NCBI GenBank assembly: GCA_963727955.1
Contig: CAVSII010000004.1
Location: 62,001 to 126,000, forward strand
Direction: 5' to 3'
Source: Bog-756 sp963727955
GTDB lineage: Bacteria > Actinomycetota > Acidimicrobiia > Acidimicrobiales > RAAP-2
DNA length: 64,000 nt
The notes under the pieces were generated by a model. It made no database searches and was not told where the DNA came from. It saw only the letters and a program-made list of their open reading frames with translations. Made by a program: the position numbers and the translations under genes. Below, in pieces: positions 9,136 through 18,259 of the stretch. Within the stretch, counting starts at the first letter, position 1. The number at the start of each line of letters is the position of its first letter.

Positions 9136-9148
9136 ATAGTTAGACTAT
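9136..9148 (-). promoter_or_regulatory. Palindromic operator and -10 element of the MarR-ABC operon
   Basis: ATAGTTAGACTAT is a perfect 5-3-5 palindrome immediately before the GTG start. On the minus strand it contains TAGTCT, a -10-like hexamer 6 nt from the start codon. Binding of the MarR protein here would block the promoter; this is inferred from position and symmetry. Confidence 0.55.
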
Positions 9149-9641
9149 CGAACAATGTCGTGGTCTCGAACCGGGCTGGCGCCCACCGGTCCGGTCCTGA
9201 CGCCCGTGTGGATCGGGACGCGCCGGTCCACGGCGGAGAGGACCGGCGCCTAAATCCGGAGCTGGACGGCGGATCTCGCTCAACGGACTTTCCCGAATGG
9301 TAGCGGAAGTGTCACATTCAGGAAACCTGCCGGTTACTTTGCCCCGGCGTCAGGGCCCTATGTCAAATGACGCACCGACCCCAGGGGTGCGGATTATCGT
9401 CCACAACCTCCAAATAAACTGACCTCAGCCAGACCCGTAGAGGGAGGATTGATCGCCTCACTCCGGGCTTGACACCCCTGAGCACCTGCCCCTTGGCTCA
9501 GGGGTTCCCACCCCGATATCGGTTGTAGTCGATCAAATCGGGCAATTTTCGAAATTGACTATCGGCAAGTGCCGGTCGGGTCTACGCCCCGGCATGGCGG
9601 AGATTTCGGGGGATGTCGGACACTCAGGTGATTCGGGAGAT
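9149..9641. other. Intergenic region with a hairpin
   Basis: No convincing gene is visible. The stretch contains a 9-bp inverted repeat (ACCCCTGAG 9474-9482, CTCAGGGGT 9497-9505) without a T-run and is less GC-rich than its surroundings around 9380-9420. Nothing else can be supported. Confidence 0.5.
9474..9505. terminator. Inverted repeat, possible terminator after the aldehyde dehydrogenase gene
   Basis: A 9-bp perfect stem with a 14-nt loop lies about 140 nt beyond the stop of the minus-strand aldehyde dehydrogenase gene. It lacks a clear T-run on either side, so it may be a processing or stabilising hairpin instead. Confidence 0.3.
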
Positions 9642-11087
9642 TCAGGAGACGAGTCCGCCGGTGTTGAGGTTGAGCCCGTCGGTTCCCTTGGAGCGGTAGA
9701 CCACCTGCATCTCACTGAATTCGGCCAGGCCCCACGGTCCGTTCTCGACGCCCACTCCGCTCCATTTGAACCCGCCGAAGGGCTGCTGGGGAGCCAGGGC
9801 CAGATGGGTGTTGACCCACGCCGTGCCGCACTCGAGCTGGCCGGCAATGTCGGCCGCCCGCTCGGTGTCCGTCCCCCACACCGAGCCCGAGAGACCGAAG
9901 TGGGTGGCGTTGGCCCGTTCGACGACATCGTCGATATCGCGGTAGGAGATCACCGGAAGGGCCGGTCCGAATTGCTCCTCGTCGACGATCCGGGTCCCGT
10001 CGGACAGCCCGGCCAGGATGGTCGGCTCGAAAAAGTAGCCGGGCCGGTCGATGGGGTGCCCCCCGGTTGCGGCACGTGCCCCATGGGACAGTGCGTCGCC
10101 TACGAGCTCCTTGACCCGCTCGAACTGAGGCTTGTTGTTGATGGGGCCCAGCTTCGCGTCGGCCTCGGTACCGTCACCAACCTTGATCGCCGAGGCCTGC
10201 GCGGCCAACCCTTCCACTACCCCGTCGTAGAGCGACTCGGGCACGTAGACCCGTTTGATGGCCGAGCACACCTGGCCGTTGTTGTTGAAGGCGCCGGCGA
10301 AGATGGCCTTGCTGACCACTGCGGGGTCGGCGTCGTCCAGCACGATGGCGGGATCATTGCCGCCGAGCTCGAGCGTGACCCGCTTGAGGTCAGGGGCGGC
10401 CGACAGAGCCACTTTTTTGCCTGTCTCGATCGAGCCGGTAAAACTGACCTTGCGGGGAACCGGGTGGCCGGTCATCCACGCACCCAGCTCGTCACCCCCG
10501 CTGACCACGTTGACCACGCCGGGGGGTACGACCTCCCTCAGGAGCTCGCCCACCTTGAGAGTGGTGAGGGGGGTGAAGGGTGATGGCTTGAGAACCAGGG
10601 TGTTGCCGGCCAGAAGTGCGGGGGCGATCTTCCAGAAGGCCAGGGTGAGCGGGAAGTTCCAGGGGGTGATGGCGGCCACGACCCCCACGGGACGGCGCAC
10701 CACCTCCACCCGGGCCTCGTCGTCGTCCTGGATGACCTGCGGGGGAATGTCGAGATTGGCGAAGTACTGGCACCAGATGGCAGCGGCGAAGACCTCGATG
10801 TTGGCGTCACCCAGCGGCTTCCCCTGCTCAGCGGTCAGAACAGGGGCCAGTTCGGCCGAGGAGGCCAGAAGGAGATCGGCCATCTTGAGCAGGGTCTCCC
10901 GCCGGAAGGCGTCGTCGGACCTCCAGTCCCGCTGGGCCTTGGCTGCGGCATCGAATGCGGCGTCCAACTGGGTCGCACTGCAGTCGGGGGCATGGGCGAA
11001 TACCTCGCCGTTGGCCGGATTGACCACCCCGAACGATTCTTCAGCGGGAACGGTGTCCCCTCCGATGGTCATCACGAAATCGGGCAT
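9642..11087 (-). CDS. NAD(P)-dependent aldehyde dehydrogenase
   Basis: A 481-residue ALDH-superfamily enzyme of usual length that oxidises an aldehyde to its acid. Visible motifs are ITPWNFPLTLAFWKIAPALL (cofactor-binding loop), VSFTGSIETGK, LELGGNDPAIV with the general-base Glu (about 250), and FNNNGQVCSAIKRVYVP with the catalytic Cys (about 285). The C-terminal QPFGGFKWSGVGVENG is typical. The substrate cannot be read from sequence. Monocistronic, with its own promoter-like elements upstream. Whether it serves the aminotransferase at 15.4 kb (for example in GABA or diamine breakdown) is speculation. Confidence 0.9.
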   Translation of the reverse strand: MPDFVMTIGGDTVPAEESFGVVNPANGEVFAHAPDCSATQLDAAFDAAAKAQRDWRSDDAFRRETLLKMADLLLASSAELAPVLTAEQGKPLGDANIEVFAAAIWCQYFANLDIPPQVIQDDDEARVEVVRRPVGVVAAITPWNFPLTLAFWKIAPALLAGNTLVLKPSPFTPLTTLKVGELLREVVPPGVVNVVSGGDELGAWMTGHPVPRKVSFTGSIETGKKVALSAAPDLKRVTLELGGNDPAIVLDDADPAVVSKAIFAGAFNNNGQVCSAIKRVYVPESLYDGVVEGLAAQASAIKVGDGTEADAKLGPINNKPQFERVKELVGDALSHGARAATGGHPIDRPGYFFEPTILAGLSDGTRIVDEEQFGPALPVISYRDIDDVVERANATHFGLSGSVWGTDTERAADIAGQLECGTAWVNTHLALAPQQPFGGFKWSGVGVENGPWGLAEFSEMQVVYRSKGTDGLNLNTGGLVS

Positions 11088-11124
11088 GCGGTCCCCCAGT
11101 GCTCGGTGGATATCTCTTGACTGA

Positions 11125-11154
11125 AGCTAAGACGTGAGCCAACCGGTCTGTCAA
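11125..11154 (-). promoter_or_regulatory. Putative promoter of the aldehyde dehydrogenase gene
   Basis: On the minus strand a consensus -35 TTGACA (complement 11149-11154) is followed after 18 bp by TTAGCT (complement 11125-11130), about 40 nt upstream of the ATG. Confidence 0.45.
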
Positions 11155-11251
11155 GGAGGTGGCGGCCGGTGGTGGCCCGTATCCACGGGGCAGGGGTGCA
11201 GGAACAGGGTGGAAGGGGCCGGCGGGCAGGAGCCGGGCCGGCCCACGGCCC

Positions 11252-13480
11252 TCAGACCCGGACGGGCTGGCGCTGAGCTGGTTCCTCGGGCTCGTCCGGA
11301 CGGGGTGCCTCGGCTGGCGGAAGCTCGGGATCGACGTGGAGGTGGGGGAGGATGCGGTCGAGGCTCCGGGGGAACCACCAGTTGACCTTCCCGAACATGA
11401 ACATGAGGGCGGGAACGATGGCCATACGAATGAGCAGGGCGTCGATGGCGATGCCGGCGGCCAGGCCCAGTCCGAACTCCTTGATGACCCGTTCGCCGCC
11501 GAGGATGAAGGAACCGAAGACCAGGATCATGATGAGGGCGGCGGCGGTGATCGTCTTGCCGGTGGCGGCCAACCCCTTGCGCACGGCGGTCCGGTTGTCT
11601 CCCGATATGAGCCATTCCTCTTGGATGCGGCTGATGAGGAAGACCTCGTAGTCCATGGACAGGCCGAACAGGATGGCGAACAGCATCACCGGCAGGAACG
11701 ACTCGACGGGACCGGCCCGGCTCACCTGGAAGACGGACCCCAGCCATCCCCACTGGAACACGGCGACAAGTACGCCGAAGGCCGCCCCGATGGACAGGAG
11801 GTTCATCACAGCTGCGGTCAGCGGAATGATCAGGCTGCGGAACACCATGGCCAGAAGGAGGAAGGACAGGACGACAACGAGCCCGATGAACAGGGGGAGC
11901 TTGGACGAGAGGACACGGGCGAAGTCGACGAAGATGGCCGTGTTGCCGCCCACGTCGACCGTGACACCGGTGCCGTCCACCACGGACGGAATGGTGGTCT
12001 GGCGGAGGTGATCGATGAGGTCGGTGGTAGCAGCTGCTTCCGGCGATGTGGTCGGGTAGACGGTGAGCAGTGTCACCTGCTTCCCATCCTTGGCGGGAAG
12101 GGGGACCGGCACGATCTTCTGGTCGACCACCCCACTTTGGTTTTGGACGGCCGCGGCCAACTTGTCGATGACCGGAAGGTCGGCGGCGCCGGCGTTCTGG
12201 GTGACCAGCAGCAGGGGGCCGTTGAAGCCGGGGCCGAAGCCGGTGGCCAGCAGGTCATAGGCCTGGCGCGTCGTCGTCCCGACCGGGTCGTTGCCCTGGT
12301 CGGAGGAGCCCAGCCGGAGTGAGAAGAAGGGGAGGGCGATGAACAGCACCACCAGGAGAGCCACCACTGCCGGAATCACCGGGCGACGATCGACGAACGC
12401 CGCCCACTTGGGCCAGAACCCCTTGGTCCCGCTGCCCACGACCCGGGGCCCGTTGGCGGCCAGGTCCCGCTTCTGCCGGCGGCTCAGCACCCGGGGCCCG
12501 ATGAAGCCGAGGAAGGCCGGCAGCAGGGTGAGGGCGGCGATCATGGTGAAGGCGACGCCGATGGCGGCGGCAATGGCCAGTCCGTAGAGGAAGGAGACGC
12601 CGAGGGCGAACATTCCCAGCAGGGCGATGCAGACGATGATGCCGGCGAACATGACCGCTCGTCCCGAGGTGTTGACAGCGTTCACGATCGAGGATTCGAC
12701 GTCCCTTCCGGCGATGAGCCCCTGCCGATGCCGGGTGACGATGAAGAGGGCGTAGTCGACGCCCACGCCGAGGCCGATGAGCAGGACCAGCTCGGCGGAG
12801 AACTGCGGCATCTTGAGCACGTGGCTCAGGATGCCGATCAGCCCGATGGCCGTTCCCAGGGAGGCCAGGGCGGACAGCAGGGGGAGGGCCATGGCGAAGA
12901 CCGAGCCGAACACGAGGAGCAGGACGACGCCGGCCAGGATGACCCCGAGTCCTGTGCCACCGAAGGAGGGTTTGTCAGCCGCCTCGGCCACCTGGCCGGC
13001 CACCGCCACCTGGAGGCCGGGCCCGATGGCGGTCTGGGCGGTGGACACAAACTTCTGGGCCTCGGTGGTCGGGATGTTCTGGGCCAAGGTGTCGAAGGTG
13101 ACGGTGGCGAAGGCGGTGGTGCCGTCGGCACTGATCTGGTTGGCGCCGAGGGGGTCATAGGGACTGGCGATCTTCGAGACATGCGGCAGGCCTGCCACTT
13201 TGGTCAGCATCTCGTTGACTGTGGTCTTGACGGCCGGATCGCTGACCTTGGCACCGTCAGTGGTGTGGAAGACGATCTGCTCGCGGTCGCCGGCCACGGC
13301 TGGCTCCGCCGCCTGGAGTAGGTCGAGGGCCTGGGTCGACTCGGTATGGGGCAGGGTGAAGCTGTTGGTGTAGTCGGTGCCCACCGCCCGCGACAGCCCG
13401 ATCATCCCGATGAGCGCGACCAACCACAGGATCAAAACCGTTACTCGATGGCGGACGCACCAGGTGGCGAGCGACTTCAT
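11252..13480 (-). CDS. MMPL/RND-family membrane transporter
   Basis: A 742-residue protein with the MMPL layout: one N-terminal membrane helix, a periplasmic loop (about 35-165), five helices (170-330), a second helix and loop (about 370-510), and a final five-helix bundle (515-700). Motifs include GLGVGVDYALFIVTRHRQGL and the paired ILFGLSMDYEVFLISRIQEE, with the Asp-Tyr pair linked to proton transfer in this family. Such proteins export lipids or other hydrophobic molecules; the cargo here is unknown. The start has GAGGAG 10 nt upstream. Two 18-bp direct repeats at 13531-13566 may carry regulatory sites. Confidence 0.88.
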   Translation of the reverse strand: MKSLATWCVRHRVTVLILWLVALIGMIGLSRAVGTDYTNSFTLPHTESTQALDLLQAAEPAVAGDREQIVFHTTDGAKVSDPAVKTTVNEMLTKVAGLPHVSKIASPYDPLGANQISADGTTAFATVTFDTLAQNIPTTEAQKFVSTAQTAIGPGLQVAVAGQVAEAADKPSFGGTGLGVILAGVVLLLVFGSVFAMALPLLSALASLGTAIGLIGILSHVLKMPQFSAELVLLIGLGVGVDYALFIVTRHRQGLIAGRDVESSIVNAVNTSGRAVMFAGIIVCIALLGMFALGVSFLYGLAIAAAIGVAFTMIAALTLLPAFLGFIGPRVLSRRQKRDLAANGPRVVGSGTKGFWPKWAAFVDRRPVIPAVVALLVVLFIALPFFSLRLGSSDQGNDPVGTTTRQAYDLLATGFGPGFNGPLLLVTQNAGAADLPVIDKLAAAVQNQSGVVDQKIVPVPLPAKDGKQVTLLTVYPTTSPEAAATTDLIDHLRQTTIPSVVDGTGVTVDVGGNTAIFVDFARVLSSKLPLFIGLVVVLSFLLLAMVFRSLIIPLTAAVMNLLSIGAAFGVLVAVFQWGWLGSVFQVSRAGPVESFLPVMLFAILFGLSMDYEVFLISRIQEEWLISGDNRTAVRKGLAATGKTITAAALIMILVFGSFILGGERVIKEFGLGLAAGIAIDALLIRMAIVPALMFMFGKVNWWFPRSLDRILPHLHVDPELPPAEAPRPDEPEEPAQRQPVRV

Positions 13481-13911
13481 CTACTGATTACTCCTCATGG
13501 TCGATGGCGGTTGATGATCGATGCCATTCACTGTCGATGGTCATACGTCTGTCGATGGTCATACGTCTGTCGCCGATGACGTGGATTGTGAGCGGCGAGC
13601 AGCACGGATGGGGCGTTGTCGTTCGGTACACGGGCCGGAGGTCTGTGGGGAAATGTTTGTTGGAGGTGTGATGTGGACGCTGAATGGTGGCAGTACGGCG
13701 GGACAGGGGCCCGCCCTTGTACTCCCTGGCAGGCCGGATCACGCTCGACAATGGACGGTACTGGTGTGATCGTCGCCGGCGACGATGCACTTGAGTCCCG
13801 CACCTGATCGACATCTGTGGATCTTGACGCTGCCCCGTGAATTTCCGCACGGTGACCACAGCTTAGGCCCACCTCGACCGCAGGCGGTGATCGGTCGACC
13901 ATGATGGAGGG
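13481..13911. other. Divergent intergenic region
   Basis: It separates the minus-strand MMPL gene from the plus-strand phosphatase gene. Apart from the 18-bp direct repeats at 13531-13571 and the short upstream signals of both genes, I see no supportable gene or RNA. Confidence 0.5.
13531..13571. repeat. Two exact 18-bp direct repeats upstream of the MMPL gene
   Basis: CTGTCGATGGTCATACGT occurs twice head to tail (13531-13548 and 13549-13566) and begins a third time. It lies 50-90 bp upstream of the MMPL start, where an activator or repressor could bind. Confidence 0.7.
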
Positions 13912-14667
13912 ATGGAAGCCCGCCCCCGGCTCGTCCCCCTCGATGGGTCCTTCAACTTCCGCGACCTGGGGGGTTACCCGACGGGCGACGGGCGTATGAC
14001 CCGGTGGGGGACTCTTTTCCGTAGCGACACCCTGCACGAGCTCTCCGCCGGAGATGTGGCCCGGCTGCGGTCGCTGGGGCTCACCACCATTGTCGATCTG
14101 CGCACCTCCCGCGAGCTGGAGCACACCGGTCGTGGACCACTCGGCCCCGAGCCGATCGCCTTCCACCACCTTTCCGTCATTGAAGACGGTGACAGCGGCG
14201 AGTCGGTGGCCGCCCCTGCCTCCCCCGGGGACGACCTCACTGATCGGTACCTGTGGTACCTCGATGTCGGTCGACGGTCGCTGGTCACCGCCTTGACCTT
14301 GGTGGCTGACGCCGCCCATCTCCCCTTGGTCTTCCACTGCGCCGCCGGCAAGGACCGCACCGGTGTGCTGGCCGCCCTCATCCTGAGCATCATCGGCGTC
14401 GAGGCCGAGGTCATCGTGGACGACTACCTGATAACCGAGGGCCGGATGGAGTTGATTCTCGGTCGTTACCGGTCCGACCCGGCCTTCGCCGACCGGATTT
14501 CCCGCGTGCCGGCGTCACGGTTCGGCGTGAAGAGCGAAACCATGGTCGGTTTCCTCGGTGAGCTGGACCGCCGCTTCGGGGGAGCCCGCGCCTGGGCCCT
14601 GGAGGCGGGACTCACCCAGGATGACATCGATGACATGGAGGAACTGCTGCTCGATCCGCTGGTGTGA
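13912..14667 (+). CDS. Tyrosine-protein phosphatase (PtpB/IphP type)
   Basis: A 251-residue member of the Y_phosphatase3 group. Signs are an N-terminal FNFRDLGGYPT, RWGTLFRSDTLHELS, TTIVDLRTSRELE and the catalytic P-loop HCAAGKDRTGV (about residues 142-152) with the nucleophilic Cys and the Lys-Asp-Arg typical of MptpB-like dual-specificity or phosphoinositide phosphatases. No signal peptide is visible. It is followed by a small membrane protein on the same strand. GGAGGG abuts the ATG, and a -10-like CATGAT precedes it by 6 nt, so the start could be leaderless. Confidence 0.88.
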   Translation: MEARPRLVPLDGSFNFRDLGGYPTGDGRMTRWGTLFRSDTLHELSAGDVARLRSLGLTTIVDLRTSRELEHTGRGPLGPEPIAFHHLSVIEDGDSGESVAAPASPGDDLTDRYLWYLDVGRRSLVTALTLVADAAHLPLVFHCAAGKDRTGVLAALILSIIGVEAEVIVDDYLITEGRMELILGRYRSDPAFADRISRVPASRFGVKSETMVGFLGELDRRFGGARAWALEAGLTQDDIDDMEELLLDPLV

Positions 14668-14730
14668 GGGTGCCGGGTGGTCGCCGAACGTCGCCCTCCG
14701 ACAAAACGACGACCGACCTACACTGGTGGG

Positions 14731-15330
14731 GTGATCGCCTCGCTGTGGGAGCCTCTGCTTGTCGGGATGCTGGTGCTGGTCACCGCTGTTCTCGCCGGCT
14801 TCGTGGTGGCTGCATTCCTCGCCTGGCGCTATGGACGCAGGAAGTGGCGTGCCTTCCACTCACACGGGCTGGTGGTAGCGGGGTTGGCCCTGTGGGAGGC
14901 CACGTCCTCCCGTAGGTCACCCGGACTGACGTGGTCGCCCGACGAGGTCTATGGGTGGACTTCCCGCCAGGTCCGTCGGGAGCTCTGGCGCTCGGTCGAC
15001 CGGGCCGGTTCCGCTGTCGAGGCGGCAGAGGATGCCGATGGCTCGACAGCTTCGCTACCCGAACTGTGCCGGAGGCTCCGCGAGGTGACGGCCAGGCTCG
15101 ACCGGGTGTTGCGCATCGACGGTCAGCGAGTGGTCCCTCCCGATGTGGCCGCCCAGGCCATCGAGGTCATGCAGGCCGCCTCTGACGTCCAGAGGGCGGC
15201 TATGGCTTCGGCCAGCGACGCCAACGGACAGCGGGTGAAGACGCTGGTACGCGACGCCGATCAGGAGATCCGATGCGTGGACGCCGGTCTGGCCTCGGCC
15301 CAGGCCGTGTTTCCCCCCACCGAGCGCTGA
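14731..15330 (+). CDS. Single-span membrane protein, function unknown
   Basis: A 199-residue protein starting at GTG 14731, chosen because TACACT, a good -10 element, ends 6 nt before it, implying a leaderless mRNA. One membrane helix spans about residues 8-30 (LLVGMLVLVTAVLAGFVVAA). It is followed by a basic stretch (WRYGRRKWRAFHSHG) and a mostly helical soluble part rich in Arg, Glu and Ala. I do not recognise the family. Topology suggests an N-out or signal-anchor protein with a cytoplasmic helical domain. Confidence 0.65.
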   Translation: MIASLWEPLLVGMLVLVTAVLAGFVVAAFLAWRYGRRKWRAFHSHGLVVAGLALWEATSSRRSPGLTWSPDEVYGWTSRQVRRELWRSVDRAGSAVEAAEDADGSTASLPELCRRLREVTARLDRVLRIDGQRVVPPDVAAQAIEVMQAASDVQRAAMASASDANGQRVKTLVRDADQEIRCVDAGLASAQAVFPPTER

Positions 15331-15380
15331 CCACCCGCCCTGTGGCCAGTCCCCGAGGCCACTCTTCTTGCCGGGGCTGT

Positions 15381-15430
15381 TTCCGTCAGGACACCGGTTC
15401 CGTCAGGACAGCGGTTCTGTCAGGACAGTG
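15381..15430. repeat. 17-bp tandem repeat overlapping the 3' end of the aminotransferase gene
   Basis: Three head-to-tail copies of TTCCGTCAGGACAsCGG (15381-15397, 15398-15414, and 15415-15430 degenerate). The third copy contains the stop codon of the minus-strand aminotransferase gene. Confidence 0.7.
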
Positions 15431-16775
15431 AGCCGGCCCCGCTGAGGACCTCGGCGGTCGCCCCGGACAGGACGTCGAGGCCGTCGGTCAGGAGACCGTC
15501 GTCGATGGTCAGCGGTGGCAGGAGGCGGATGACGTTGTTGTAGCTCCCGCAGGTCAAGACGACCACACCCGCCTGATGGCAGGCCTGGACGATGCGGCGT
15601 GTGGCATCGGCATCGGGCTCCATGGTGCCTGGCCGGACGATCTCCATGGCCATCATGGCCCCACGGCCGCGCACGTCACCGACAGCCGGGTAGGCCTCAG
15701 CCAGAGCGGACAGCGAAGCCGACACTTTCTGGCCGATGAGCCGGGCCGCGCCGGCCAGGTCCTCTTCCCGCATCAGGTCGATGGTGGCCAGGGCGGCGGC
15801 GCACGCCACCGGGTTCCCCCCGTAGGTGCCGCCGAGCCCGCCGGTATGGATCTGGTCCATGAGGCCGGCCCGGGCGGTCACGGCGGCCAGAGGAAGACCT
15901 CCGGCCAGTGCCTTGGCCGTGCACAGCAGGTCGGGGACGACACCCTCGTCGTCGCAGGCGAACCAGTCGCCGGTTCGACAGAACCCGGTCTGGATCTCGT
16001 CGGCGGCCAGCAAGACGCCTCGTTCACGACACCATCCGTTCATGGCGGGAAGGAAGCCCCGGGCCGGAACTACGAACCCGCCTTCCCCCTGGATGGGCTC
16101 GATGAGCACGCAGGCCAGATTGTCCGCACCGACCAGGCGCTCGATCTGCTCGACGGCCCGCGCCGCCGCTTGCTCGCCGGTCATCGTCTCGGGATCACGG
16201 AACGGGTAGGACATGGGTACCCGGTAGATCTCGGGGGCGAAGGGGCCGAACTTGTCGCGGTAAGGCATGTTCTTGGCGGTGAGGGCCATGGTCAAGTTGG
16301 TCCGGCCGTGATAGGCGTGGTCGAAGACGACGATGGCGCTCCGTCCGGTGACGTGGCGGGCGATCTTGACGGCGTTCTCCACCGCCTCGGCGCCCGAGTT
16401 GAACAGAGCGGTTCGTTTGGAGTGGTCACCCGGTGCCAATCCGTTGAGGGCCTCGCACACCGCCACATAGGTCTCGTAGGGATTGACCATAAAACATGTG
16501 TGGGAGAACCGGGCCATCTGGTGGCGGGCGGCCTCGACGACGGTGGGAGCGGCGTGTCCCACGCTGATGACGGCGATGCCCGCCCCGAGATCGATGAGCG
16601 AGTTGCCGTCGACGTCGACGAGGATGGCACCGGACGCTTCCTCGACGTACACCGGAAGTACCGAGCTCACCCCGGGGGCGACGGCGGCGGCCCGTCGCCG
16701 CGCCAGCTCCTGCGATTTCGGGCCGGGAAGCTCGGTGACCAGGTTCCGCTGTTGCTTTATGAGGGGCACCTCCAC
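15420..16775 (-). CDS. gabT: Class III aminotransferase, GabT-like (4-aminobutyrate transaminase)
   Basis: A 451-residue PLP enzyme of class III. Landmarks are LFNSGAEAVENAVKIARHVT (about 120), VVFDHAYHGRTNLTMALT, LIEPIQGEGGFVVPARGFL, LLAADEIQTGFCRTGDWFA (PLP Asp) and LLCTAKALAGGLPLAAVTAR with the Schiff-base Lys (about 290). The closing part RGRGAMMAMEIV fits GabT of actinobacteria. The GTG start at 16775 lies 7 nt after a -10-like TACTGT, again suggesting a leaderless message; the longer frame to 16826 has no start signal. It would transfer the amino group of GABA or a related omega-amine to 2-oxoglutarate. A neighbouring succinate-semialdehyde dehydrogenase is not certain. Confidence 0.82.
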   Translation of the reverse strand: MEVPLIKQQRNLVTELPGPKSQELARRRAAAVAPGVSSVLPVYVEEASGAILVDVDGNSLIDLGAGIAVISVGHAAPTVVEAARHQMARFSHTCFMVNPYETYVAVCEALNGLAPGDHSKRTALFNSGAEAVENAVKIARHVTGRSAIVVFDHAYHGRTNLTMALTAKNMPYRDKFGPFAPEIYRVPMSYPFRDPETMTGEQAAARAVEQIERLVGADNLACVLIEPIQGEGGFVVPARGFLPAMNGWCRERGVLLAADEIQTGFCRTGDWFACDDEGVVPDLLCTAKALAGGLPLAAVTARAGLMDQIHTGGLGGTYGGNPVACAAALATIDLMREEDLAGAARLIGQKVSASLSALAEAYPAVGDVRGRGAMMAMEIVRPGTMEPDADATRRIVQACHQAGVVVLTCGSYNNVIRLLPPLTIDDGLLTDGLDVLSGATAEVLSGAGSLS

Positions 16776-16888
16776 GCCGAGGACAGTACCGGAGCTACTC
16801 CCGTCCCGAAACCCGGTCGGCGGCAATCAGCCGCTGAGGCGGACGGAACTGCGAACCCCACCGGACCCTGCCCGGAGGGCTCACCGGC

Positions 16889-18157
16889 TCAATTGCCGAA
16901 ATTCCAGCTCTCGCCGCTCTCGTAGCGGTGCAGGATGTTTTTGGCCATCAGGATCTTGTGCACCTCGTCGGGTCCGTCGGCCAGGCGCAGCACCCGGGCC
17001 GTGAGGTACATGCCGGCCAGAGGCAAGTCATTGCTCACTCCCGCACCGCCCCATACCTGGATGGCCCGGTCCACGACCCGGTGGTAGGCGGCCGGCACGA
17101 AGACCTTGATGGCCGAAATGGCTGTGCGCACGTCGGGGTCGCCGTGGGCCACCTTCTCGGCGGCGTTGATGGTCATCAGACGGGCTGACTGCACGTCCAT
17201 ATAGCTTTCGGCGATGAACCCCTGGATGAACTGTTTGTCCTTGAGAAGGCCACCGTGCACCTGACGGGTCAGGGCCCGTTCCACCATGAGGTCGAAGGCG
17301 CGCCACATTTGTCCGACCGAATTCATGCAGTGGTAGACACGCCCCGCTCCCAGCCGGTCCTGAGCGGCCTGGTGGCCTTGACCCACCAGGCCGAGAGTGT
17401 TCTCCACCGGTACGCGTACGTTCTCGTACCGGATCTCGCAGTGGTCGGAGGTGGAGTGGCCGAAGATGCCGATGCCGCGGATGATGTTCACGCCCTTGGT
17501 GGCGGTGGGCACGATGATCTGGGTCATCCGGCCCGGGGCCCCGAGCTCCCCGGAAGGGTCGTTGGCTCGGCACATCACGATGAAGAAGTCGGCTTCGATG
17601 CCGTTGGAGGTGAACCACTTGTGGCCGTTGATGACCCAGTCATCACCGTCACGCACCGCTTCGGTTTGAATGGAGCGCGGATCCGATCCAGCGTTGTCCG
17701 GCTCTGTCATGGAGAAGCCGGATTGCATGGTCCCCTCGATCAGCGGGAGGAGCCATTTACGCTTCTGCTCCTCGGTGCCGTACTTGACCAGGATGGTGGC
17801 GTTGCCCGAGTTGGGGGCGGCGATCCCGAAGAGAGATGACGCCCCGACGGCGTAGGCCAGGATCTCGTACATGTAGGCCAGAGCCAGAAAGTCGAGACCC
17901 ATGCCGCCGTACTCAGCGGGGAGATGGGGAGCCCACAGCCCGGCCTTTTGCACCTTGGCCTTGATCTCCTCGCGCAGCTCGACACTCCTGCGCCGGCCGT
18001 CCTGGCGTTCCTCCTCGGTCAGCCCCGAGTCGCGCCGCGACCGCCACAACACCTCTTCGTAGGGGAGCACCTCCTGGTTGATGAAGTCGGCTGTGCGCCG
18101 CCGAACGTCATTGATCTCCGGGTCCAGGCCGGGTATGGGCGTCACGTTGATCGCCAC
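16889..18157 (-). CDS. Acyl-CoA dehydrogenase family protein
   Basis: A 422-residue FAD enzyme. It shows the acyl-CoA dehydrogenase signatures SMTEPDNAGSDPRSI and WVINGHKWFTSNGIEADFFI in the middle domain, then GRVYHCMNSVGQMWRAFDLM and AIQVWGGAGVSNDLPLAGMY near the C-terminus, ending ADGPDEVHKILMAKNIL. The pattern resembles ACAD10/11-like bacterial enzymes more than the short-chain type. Start is GTG 18157, preceded by AAGGAG. It would feed electrons to ETF; the only ETF-like genes visible are in the mycofactocin locus and look specialised. Substrate unknown. Confidence 0.85.
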   Translation of the reverse strand: MAINVTPIPGLDPEINDVRRRTADFINQEVLPYEEVLWRSRRDSGLTEEERQDGRRRSVELREEIKAKVQKAGLWAPHLPAEYGGMGLDFLALAYMYEILAYAVGASSLFGIAAPNSGNATILVKYGTEEQKRKWLLPLIEGTMQSGFSMTEPDNAGSDPRSIQTEAVRDGDDWVINGHKWFTSNGIEADFFIVMCRANDPSGELGAPGRMTQIIVPTATKGVNIIRGIGIFGHSTSDHCEIRYENVRVPVENTLGLVGQGHQAAQDRLGAGRVYHCMNSVGQMWRAFDLMVERALTRQVHGGLLKDKQFIQGFIAESYMDVQSARLMTINAAEKVAHGDPDVRTAISAIKVFVPAAYHRVVDRAIQVWGGAGVSNDLPLAGMYLTARVLRLADGPDEVHKILMAKNILHRYESGESWNFGN

Positions 18158-18259
18158 TGCATCTCCTTTTGTGGTCGGAGCGGCCGGAATGTGGGGCTCG
18201 GACCAACTGTCGCTGGGTCGACCAGTATGGCGCCGACCCGGTGTATGGCGCCGTGCCCG

